From contig JBOHUE010000078.1 of NCBI GenBank assembly GCA_050734185.1, positions 1 through 19,450 of the forward strand: 19,450 nt of DNA. The letters run 5' to 3'. The notes beneath the pieces were generated by a model. The model was not told the origin of the DNA. It saw only the letters and a list, made by a program, of their open reading frames with translations, and did not search any database. Shown here one piece after another: positions 13,940-19,450 of the stretch. The DNA comes from JAFALX01 sp050734185 (GTDB lineage Bacteria; Chloroflexota; Dormibacteria; Aeolococcales; Aeolococcaceae). Both the position numbers and the translations under genes were made by a program. Each line of letters starts with the position of its first letter. The stretch's first letter is position 1.

Positions 13940-14334
13940 GTCGCGTCCTTGTTCAGCGCGAGCGCGCAGGAGTTCATGCAGAAGCGCTTGCCGGTGGGAT
14001 TCGGGCCGTCGTCGAAGACGTGGCCCAGATGACCCCCGCACGCGCCGCAGAGCACCTCGACGCGCGGCATGAGCATCTTCCAGTCTCGGTGATACTCGAC
14101 CGCGTCCGGCGTGATCGGCTCCCAGAAGCTCGGCCACCCGGTGCCGGAGTCGTACTTGGAGTCAGAGCGGAACAGCTCGGCCCCGCAACCGGCACATGCG
14201 TAGACACCGTTGTCCTTGATGTGCACGTACTGACCGGTGAAGGGAGGCTCGGTCCCCGCCTTGCGCAGCACCGTGTACTGCTCCGGCGTGAGCTTCTCCT
14301 TCCACTCGCTGTCGCTCAGTTCAACCTTCTGCAT
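13936..14334 (-). CDS. msrB: peptide-methionine (R)-S-oxide reductase MsrB
   Basis: 132 residues. It reduces the R epimer of methionine sulfoxide in proteins, complementing MsrA. The zinc-binding cysteines are all there: CAGC (47, 50) and CGAC (96, 99). So are SGTGWPSFWEP (63-73), the HLGHVFDDGP block (102-111) and the catalytic Cys119 in GKRFCMNS, with a further Cys123 four residues on. There is no signal peptide, so the enzyme is cytoplasmic. ATG 14334 has a GGAGG nine bases upstream (14344-14348), inside the end of msrA; the TTG at 14343 is less likely. The gene overlaps msrA by 14 bases and the DUF2795 gene by 4, giving a compact three-gene operon. Confidence 0.96.
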   Translation of the reverse strand: MQKVELSDSEWKEKLTPEQYTVLRKAGTEPPFTGQYVHIKDNGVYACAGCGAELFRSDSKYDSGTGWPSFWEPITPDAVEYHRDWKMLMPRVEVLCGACGGHLGHVFDDGPNPTGKRFCMNSCALALNKDAT

Positions 14335-14824
14335 TGCTCGCAACCTCCGCTGAGAGTGTGCACTCCGCGGCCACGCCGCGGCGCGAGTAGTACTTCTGGT
14401 GGTAGTCCTCCGCCTCCCAGAAGCGGCCGGCGGGCTCGATCTGGGTGACCGCCGGTTTGCGGTAGCGCTTCTCCGCGTCGAGCTGCTCCTTGGACCGCTG
14501 CGCGGCCTCGGCCTGCTCGTCAGAGTGGGTGAAGATCGCCGAGCGGTAGTTGTCGCCGAAGTCCCAGCCCTGACGGTTCCTCTGCGTCGGGTTGTGGTTC
14601 ATCCAGAACACGCGCACGAGCTCGTCGTACGTCACGTGCGACGGGTCGTACGTGACCTCCACCGCCTCGGCGTGACCGGTGCGATGCGAGCACACCTGCT
14701 CGTACGTCGGATGCTCGGTGTGACCGCCGGTGTAGCCCACGCGTGTGGCCACAACTCCCGGCACCTGCTCGAACACCGACTCGACCCCCCAGAAACAGCC
14801 AGCAGCGAACGTTGCCTTTTGCAC
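14321..14824 (-). CDS. msrA: peptide-methionine (S)-S-oxide reductase MsrA
   Basis: 167 residues. It reduces the S epimer of methionine sulfoxide in proteins. The catalytic GCFWGVE motif has Cys10. The typical GYTGGHTEHPTYEQVCSHRTGHAEAVEVTYDP block (about 30-61) and the DNYRSAIF, PAGRFWEAEDYHQKYY blocks follow; Cys154 near the C-terminus can serve as the recycling cysteine. GTG 14824 was chosen because the family begins about nine residues before GCFWG. The open frame runs upstream to 14902 without family sequence. It is the first gene of msrA-msrB-DUF2795 and is transcribed divergently from the membrane protein gene at 14926. Confidence 0.95.
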   Translation of the reverse strand: MQKATFAAGCFWGVESVFEQVPGVVATRVGYTGGHTEHPTYEQVCSHRTGHAEAVEVTYDPSHVTYDELVRVFWMNHNPTQRNRQGWDFGDNYRSAIFTHSDEQAEAAQRSKEQLDAEKRYRKPAVTQIEPAGRFWEAEDYHQKYYSRRGVAAECTLSAEVASNAEG

Positions 14825-14830
14825 GACCAG

Positions 14831-14836
14831 AGTATT
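14831..14836 (-). promoter_or_regulatory. putative -10 box (AATACT) of the msrA operon
   Basis: On the minus strand AATACTCT lies just before msrA; AATACT ends 6 bases before GTG 14824, and TACTCT, two bases further on, ends 4 bases before it. This would again give a leaderless transcript. The box is less clear than those of GNAT and WYL, and no -35 box is obvious. Confidence 0.3.
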
Positions 14837-14880
14837 CCCGCCGCATCGCGGATCAACCGTTCGGAGCGGTCCTGCCGCGC

Positions 14881-14897
14881 TGCGCGTATCCTGCGCA
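14881..14897 (+). promoter_or_regulatory. putative -10 box inside an inverted repeat, upstream of the membrane-protein gene
   Basis: TGCGC-N7-GCGCA encloses GTATCCT, in which TATCCT (14887-14892) fits TAnnnT. The arrangement looks like an operator over a -10 box, with a leader of about 27 bases before the GTG at 14926. The arms are only 5 bp in GC-rich DNA, so chance is possible. Confidence 0.35.
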
Positions 14898-14925
14898 GGC
14901 ATAGCGTCCAGCAGAGAGGGTGACG

Positions 14926-16041
14926 GTGGGCTTCACGGCGGGACTGCGAATCTATGCACCGCTCGGCATCTGGGTCGCGCTCGCGATCACGGCGGCGGTG
15001 TGGCTCACTGCCGGCAACCTTGCCGGGGTGTCGCCGCTGATCGGACTCGCCGGCGGCGCGTTGCTGCTGCTGTTCGTCGCTTGGCGCGCCACATCAGTCA
15101 CCTCAACGTGGAACGACACTCGCCGCCGCACGCTCGTGCACTGGGGGCAGCTGATCCAATCCTCCATCCCCAACCTCGGCGGCACGCTGCCGGCGCAGCT
15201 CGAGGCGGAACTGCAGGGCCTCGAGCAGGACCGCGGGCCGCAATGGATCACCGGGCTCGGCTACATCGGCGTCAGCCGCGCTCTGGGTCAGGCTGAGGTC
15301 AGCGCCATGGATCATGCGAACGCCGGGCAGCTGTACGACTCCGCCGAGCTCGACAAGCTGAAGCTGACCGGCTCCAGCGTCGACAATCGCGACGCGCTGC
15401 TCGCCGACCTCAACGACGCCATCACCACCCTGCGGAGTGTCGACGCAACGCAGCCCCCGGCGGGCACGGATCAGGTCGCCGCCGCCAGCAAGGTGAAACA
15501 GGCCCGCGTCGCGCTCAACGACTACCGCGACAGCAACCGTGAGACCCTGGCGAACCTGCGCCGGCGCACGTTCGACACGGTCGCGCTGGCGGGCCTGCTG
15601 GCGTACCTCCTGACCATCGTCGGCACCCATTTCGGCGCCGCGGAGGACGCCCGCGGGCAGCTGGCCTCCGGGGTCGCCCTGTTCCTGGTCGCGGCGATCG
15701 TCGGGATGGTCGTCGCACTGAACGGCCTCGCAAGCATGACCAAGGCCGACGACGACTTCGGCTTGGCCAGCGCGCGGCTGCTGGCCACCGCCGTGCTGAG
15801 CGGGCTCGCCGGCGTCGGCGGCGTGCTGCTCGTCTACCTGTCCGGCGCGGCCGGCGCGCTGGCACCGTCCGGCAAGGGCCCGACCACGTTGAACGGCGTC
15901 TTCAACGTTCAGATGTATCCCGTGACGCTGGTCGTGACCGCTGTGTTCGGCGCCACGCCGACGCTGCTGATCACCGGGCTCAAGAACCTTGGTGACACCT
16001 ACGTCAACAACCTGACCAGCACGCACCCGTCGAGCAAGTAG
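14926..16041 (+). CDS. hypothetical membrane protein, two plus four helices with a large soluble insert
   Basis: 371 residues, not recognised. Two hydrophobic helices lie at about 10-28 and 36-52. A polar, helix-forming region of some 165 residues follows, probably cytoplasmic, with SAELDKLKLTGSSVDNRDALLADLNDAITTLR and DQVAAASKVKQARVALNDYRDSNRETLANLRRR. Four more helices lie at about 217-236, 248-268, 279-301 and 328-348, the last followed by a short tail (LKNLGDTYVNNLTSTHPSSK). No catalytic motif, ATP site or cofactor signature is visible. GTG 14926 is preferred over GTG 14920 because the AGAGAGGG at 14913-14920 is correctly spaced only for the former. It converges with the GGDEF-EAL gene after 7 bases. 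The architecture would suit a membrane sensor or a scaffold, but nothing in the sequence settles it. Confidence 0.75.
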   Translation: MGFTAGLRIYAPLGIWVALAITAAVWLTAGNLAGVSPLIGLAGGALLLLFVAWRATSVTSTWNDTRRRTLVHWGQLIQSSIPNLGGTLPAQLEAELQGLEQDRGPQWITGLGYIGVSRALGQAEVSAMDHANAGQLYDSAELDKLKLTGSSVDNRDALLADLNDAITTLRSVDATQPPAGTDQVAAASKVKQARVALNDYRDSNRETLANLRRRTFDTVALAGLLAYLLTIVGTHFGAAEDARGQLASGVALFLVAAIVGMVVALNGLASMTKADDDFGLASARLLATAVLSGLAGVGGVLLVYLSGAAGALAPSGKGPTTLNGVFNVQMYPVTLVVTAVFGATPTLLITGLKNLGDTYVNNLTSTHPSSK

Positions 16042-16048
16042 GCGCGCG

Positions 16049-18292
16049 TCAGGCGACGCTCTGGACCCGCAGCTCCTGCGCCGCCTGCGGCGGCGCGACG
16101 CCGTAGCCCTGCCCGAGCACGATGCCGAGCTCCAGCACCCGCAGGATCTGCTCATCGGTCTCGAGCCCCTCGGCCACGAGCCGGGCTCCGCTTGACGCCG
16201 CGAACGTGACCAGGGCCTGCACCGTGGCCCGCGGGCCCTCGAGCTGCACGCTGGTTGCCAGGCTGCGCGCGACCTTGATGTACTCGGGGTTGGCGGTGCT
16301 CAGCACCTCGAGCGTCGAGTGGCCCTCGCCGACGTCGTCGAGCGCGAAGCGGAAGCCCTCGGCGCGATATGCGCGGAGCACGCCACGGAGCCGTTCCAGA
16401 TCGGAGATCGGGTCGCGCTCGCTGATCTCGAAGATCACGCTCTGCGGTGCTCGGTGCGCCCACCGCATGAGGAGCACCATCTGGTCGACGTCGTGGAGCG
16501 GGTCGAGCAGCGCGTGCACCGAGACGTTCACGAACAGCAGCGCACGCCGGGGCAGGATCTCTGCGCCCTGCACCGCGACGCGGCGGCAGAGCCAGTCGAG
16601 GTCGCGGGCGAACCCGAGCCGCTTGGCCGCGTCGAACATGTCCTCCACGCTGGAGCGCACCCCGAATCCGGTGGGTCGCGCCAGGGCTTCGTAGCCCTCG
16701 GTGCGCATGGTGTCGAGGCGGCGAATCGGCTGGTACACAGCCTCGATGCTTCGCGTCGCCAGCAGCCGCGGGATGAGGTAGGGCCAGCCCTGCACACGCT
16801 CTTCGGCGCTGGCGACCGCGGCAACCCGCGCGTGGCCGCTGCGCTTGCTGCTGTACAACGCCGCGTCGGCGCGCGCCATCAGCGACTCCGCGCTCTCGGC
16901 GCCGTCCCACGTGGCCAGCCCTGCAGAGAACACGATCAGCCCCGACGACGCGTCGCGCAGCCGATCCAGCACGAGCAACGCGTCGTCGGAGTTGGAGCCG
17001 GGCAGCATCACGGCGAACTCGTCGCCGCCGTAGCGCGCGAGCAGGTCGACCTCGCGCAGTGGCTCGCGCCAGCTCGCGCTCACCTCGCGCAGCAGCTCGT
17101 CGCCGCGGCCGTGGCCCCAGTCGTCGTTGTACGTCTTGAAGTTGTCAAGGTCGAGCATCGCAACCGTCAGGGGTGCAGGGTCGCGACGGGCACGCGCCAT
17201 CGCGCGCGGCAGCTCCTCCTCCCACGCCCGCCGGTTGGGAACGCCGGTCAGCGCATCCTGCCGCGCCGCCGTGTACGCGCGCTGCTCACTGGCGCGCAGC
17301 TCGATGTCCACCTGCTTGCGTCGCGAGATGTCGCGCACCACCGCGATGAGCCTCGCGGGACCCTCGGCGCTCAGCGGGCGCATCGCCGTCTCGATGTCGA
17401 TGACGGCACCGTCCTTGCGCACCATCTGACCCTCGTACTGCGAATGCAACGACTCGCCGCCGAGCCGGCGCCTCAGGCCGTCGTGCAGCGCCATGCGGTG
17501 TTCCGGCGGCGCAAGATCGATGAGCGTCGGAAACGCGCGCAACTCCTCGAACGTGTAGCCGCTGAGCCGCAGGTACGCGTCGTTGCCGTACACGAAGCGG
17601 CCGCGCTCGGTGATGATCAGCCCTTCGCCGAGGTCGCTGATCGCTTGCAGCAGCATCTGATAGCGCGCACGGCGCCGGTCGCTCGCGGTGGCGATGCCGC
17701 CGACGAACACCGCGGTCAGCATCACGATGCCGGTGCGGAAGAGGATGCTGGCGAAGAGCGGCTGGAAGCCGAATGCCTCGAGCCGCAGCCAGTAGAACGA
17801 GGCGCAGGCGACGCAGTAGGAGCCGCCGAACCAGATCGCGCCGCGCCAGCGATAGAGCGTGCCGGCCTCGATCGCGACGAGCACGAACGCGGCGTACGTC
17901 GTGCCGAACTCGTCGTTGGCGGTGAGCATCGTCCAGGTCGCGACGACCAGGAAGTCGCCGATGAGGGACGCCAGGATCACGGGTTCGATGGCGCGGCGCG
18001 GCAGGCGTGCCGCGAACGTTGCCGGCAGGTTGTAGAGCGCCATCACCGCCGCCGCGGCGAGCACGCCCCAGTGGCCGAAGATCGGTGCCGGATCGCCAAC
18101 CGTCAACGCAAGGAGCACGCCGAGCGCGACCCCACCCCAGCGGACGCGACCAAGCAGCCGGGCCAGCTGCACTCGCTGGCTCAGCGTCTCGGTTTCCACC
18201 ACGACGGCGCCGTCGTGCATTCTCATCGCTCGCTTGGGCCCTGCGGCCATGCTCGCGGCCGTGCGTGGTTTGACCAAGCCCGGGCATGTCAC
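16049..18292 (-). CDS. membrane-anchored PAS-GGDEF-EAL cyclic-di-GMP enzyme
   Basis: 747 residues from GTG 18292; ATGs at 18250, 18226 and 18220 are equally plausible starts, as none has a good Shine-Dalgarno. Five or six membrane helices (about 52-205) form an N-terminal sensory unit. A PAS domain follows (about 212-330; ISDLGEGLIITERGRFVYGNDAYLRLSGYTFEEL). The GGDEF domain (about 340-490) has LTGVPNRRAWEE, the metal site MLDLDNFK and an intact active site RYGGDEF (422-426). An RxxD inhibitory site (REVD, 413-416) sits five residues before it. The EAL domain (about 505-740) keeps YEALARP (535-537), FVNVS (Asn589), FEISE (Glu622), LDDVGEG (Asp652-653), YIKVA (Lys673), VAEGLE (Glu708) and GQGY (Gln728). 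Both synthesis and breakdown of c-di-GMP thus look possible. The usual DDFG is DDVG here, and IKID is IKVA. Confidence 0.93.
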   Translation of the reverse strand: MTCPGLVKPRTAASMAAGPKRAMRMHDGAVVVETETLSQRVQLARLLGRVRWGGVALGVLLALTVGDPAPIFGHWGVLAAAAVMALYNLPATFAARLPRRAIEPVILASLIGDFLVVATWTMLTANDEFGTTYAAFVLVAIEAGTLYRWRGAIWFGGSYCVACASFYWLRLEAFGFQPLFASILFRTGIVMLTAVFVGGIATASDRRRARYQMLLQAISDLGEGLIITERGRFVYGNDAYLRLSGYTFEELRAFPTLIDLAPPEHRMALHDGLRRRLGGESLHSQYEGQMVRKDGAVIDIETAMRPLSAEGPARLIAVVRDISRRKQVDIELRASEQRAYTAARQDALTGVPNRRAWEEELPRAMARARRDPAPLTVAMLDLDNFKTYNDDWGHGRGDELLREVSASWREPLREVDLLARYGGDEFAVMLPGSNSDDALLVLDRLRDASSGLIVFSAGLATWDGAESAESLMARADAALYSSKRSGHARVAAVASAEERVQGWPYLIPRLLATRSIEAVYQPIRRLDTMRTEGYEALARPTGFGVRSSVEDMFDAAKRLGFARDLDWLCRRVAVQGAEILPRRALLFVNVSVHALLDPLHDVDQMVLLMRWAHRAPQSVIFEISERDPISDLERLRGVLRAYRAEGFRFALDDVGEGHSTLEVLSTANPEYIKVARSLATSVQLEGPRATVQALVTFAASSGARLVAEGLETDEQILRVLELGIVLGQGYGVAPPQAAQELRVQSVA

Positions 18293-18352
18293 GTTCGCGC
18301 ACGCGTACGTCGCAAAGCGCCTGACAGCCCTTGCCGTTTCCGATGACGGCGC

Positions 18353-18378
18353 GCCCGGCCCACGTGGGTCAGCCGGGC
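18353..18378. repeat. inverted repeat over the 3' end of the LivJ-type gene
   Basis: GCCCGGC (18353-18359) and GCCGGGC (18372-18378) form a 7-bp stem around a 12-base loop. A second perfect palindrome, CCCACGTGGG (18359-18368), overlaps it, so two alternative hairpins can form. The stop codon of the minus-strand gene (18369-18371) lies inside. No T-run follows on the minus strand. It may act as a weak terminator or as a binding site upstream of the GGDEF-EAL gene, whose promoter should lie in this 76-base gap. Confidence 0.35.
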
Positions 18379-19450
18379 AGCGGCACCATGGTCACGCCGC
18401 CCGTGGCGTAGGCCGACGGCCAGACCACCACGGAGTGGCGCACCGCCTGCCACTGCCAGATCACCGACGCGGCGAGCAGGTTCTGGCCCATGCCGGCGGC
18501 AGACTGCCCGAAGCGCACCCCGCCGCCGTTGGGGACGCTGCCCGTCGGCAGGTCGAGCGCGCGCGCGGTCGCGGCGATCGATGTCGCGCTCGGCCGGGTG
18601 TGCGTGAGCACGTCGTGGAAGAGCACCCACGCCGCTGAGAACCCGGCGAGACCCTCCTCGGTGGGCGCGTGCCCTGAGGTGGCCGCCCACGCGTCGGAGA
18701 AGTGGTTGTAGACCGCGAGGGCCGCGCTGTCGAGCGCGCCGGGGTTGAAGTTGGCCTCGGGCCGGTCCGACGCGAAGACACCGACCGCGTCGGGGCCGAG
18801 CTCGTCGCCGAACTCCGCATAGCACTGGGCCATGGTCGTGCCCATGAACGCCTGCACGGAGAGGTGGTCGGCGAGGAACGCGCGACGGAAGGCGATGCCG
18901 TCGTTCACGTGCGACGACAGCACGAGCACCTGGGGCTTTGACGCGGCCACCGCATTCAGCGCCGGAGCGAACTGCGGCGCCTGGGGGTCGTAGTCGGTCT
19001 CGCCGGCGATGCGCACGCCGCCCGCGGTCAGCGCGGCGCGGGCCCCGCCGGCCACCGAGTGACCGTAGGCGTCGTCGACCGTCACCAGGTATGCGCTGAG
19101 CGCAGCCGGCGCGACGCCGAGCCGGGGCGCGATCTGCGACGCGACGAAGGTCCCCGTGTTGCCGCCGAGATCCGCGCCGTCCGCGCCCACGCGGAACACC
19201 AGCGGCGAGCCCTGACCGGTGACCTGGTCGGCGACGGCGCCCGTCTCCCAGTACACCAGGCCGTCGCGCGCCACGGCCGCCGCCAGCGGGATGGACAGCG
19301 CCGACGAGTATGCGCCAATGACGGCGGGAACTCCGTCGCCGCGCAGGCTGTCGGCGGCTCGCTGCACGCCGGCCGGCGACGAGACGTCGCGCACGTCGAG
19401 CGTGATCTGCCGCCCGCCGGCCCCGCCGGCGCTGTTCACCATGCTCGCGG
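18369..19450 (-). CDS. LivJ-type ABC substrate-binding protein (5' end outside window)
   Basis: About 360 residues are visible. The frame stays open to the right edge, so the Met at 19442 is internal rather than the start: the sequence around it (MVNSAGGAGGRQITLDVRDVSSP) is the 'inxaGGinGrkixlxxxDd' block normally found some 60 residues into family 6 binding proteins. The signal sequence is therefore off-window. Further family marks are VPAVIGAYSSALSIPLAAAVA, PLVFRVGADGADLGGN, YLVTVDDAYGHSVAGGARAAL (the DD-YG hinge block), and ANFNPGALDSAALAVYNHFSDAW. Such lipoproteins bind branched-chain amino acids, amides, urea or aromatic compounds for Liv-type ABC importers. No permease or ATPase gene is in view; they may lie to the right or be absent. 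It is transcribed in the same direction as the GGDEF-EAL gene, 76 bases upstream of it. Confidence 0.9.
   Translation of the reverse strand, partial: ASMVNSAGGAGGRQITLDVRDVSSPAGVQRAADSLRGDGVPAVIGAYSSALSIPLAAAVARDGLVYWETGAVADQVTGQGSPLVFRVGADGADLGGNTGTFVASQIAPRLGVAPAALSAYLVTVDDAYGHSVAGGARAALTAGGVRIAGETDYDPQAPQFAPALNAVAASKPQVLVLSSHVNDGIAFRRAFLADHLSVQAFMGTTMAQCYAEFGDELGPDAVGVFASDRPEANFNPGALDSAALAVYNHFSDAWAATSGHAPTEEGLAGFSAAWVLFHDVLTHTRPSATSIAATARALDLPTGSVPNGGGVRFGQSAAGMGQNLLAASVIWQWQAVRHSVVVWPSAYATGGVTMVPLPG

Noticed and set aside
16319..18346. 675-codon open frame on the plus strand antisense to the GGDEF-EAL gene
   Set aside because: Low-complexity Arg/His/Val-rich translation with no motif; the minus strand encodes a clear PAS-GGDEF-EAL protein.
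1..19450. tRNA, rRNA, insertion sequences, direct repeats, CRISPR arrays
   Set aside because: I scanned for cloverleaf-like segments in the gaps, transposase motifs and spaced repeats and found none. A small RNA could still be missed by eye.

Overview
The window is about 19.5 kb of very GC-rich, gene-dense bacterial chromosome. The style (GTG starts, short gaps, TAnnnT boxes just upstream of start codons, a Tat-type lipoprotein signal, a DUF2795 protein, a stand-alone phosphoketolase) suggests a soil actinobacterial lineage such as Thermoleophilia, or a Dormibacterota/Chloroflexota relative. No rRNA or other marker gene is present, so this placement is inference. I saw no tRNA, insertion sequence, CRISPR array or phage gene. 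The longest intergenic gaps are about 100 bases or less.

Left part (1-7969): the end of a probable membrane protein enters from the left edge and overlaps, tail to tail, an epoxide-hydrolase-like alpha/beta hydrolase on the minus strand. Divergent from it is a full-length phosphoketolase. A peptide-type ABC import operon follows: a Tat/lipoprotein substrate-binding protein, then two DppB/DppC-type permeases joined by an ATGA overlap. It has no ATPase gene. A second binding-protein-like gene of the NMT1/THI5/SsuA type follows directly and has no visible export signal.

Middle part (7978-13745): a minus-strand pair made of a small unrecognised protein and a 1156-residue protein. The large protein joins a Cas4/RecB-like nuclease with four cysteines, a DEDD RNase H-like exonuclease and an SF1 Upf1/Dna2-type helicase. 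The two genes share one base (TGATG). Both proteins carry a near-canonical bacterial sliding-clamp-binding peptide near the C-terminus: QLSLPL in the small protein and QLSLL in the last seven residues of the large one. I regard this as the most interesting signal in the window. Divergent from the pair are a GNAT acetyltransferase and a WYL-domain regulator, both apparently read from leaderless-type promoters. A small SRPBCC-fold protein follows.

Right part (13742-19450): a minus-strand msrA-msrB-DUF2795 operon with overlapping junctions (methionine sulfoxide repair plus a 65-residue protein). Divergent from it is an unrecognised six-helix membrane protein. Next comes a membrane-anchored PAS-GGDEF-EAL cyclic-di-GMP enzyme with both active sites apparently intact. 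Last is a LivJ-type branched-chain amino-acid/amide binding protein cut by the right edge. The large open frames antisense to the long genes are high-GC shadows and are not annotated.
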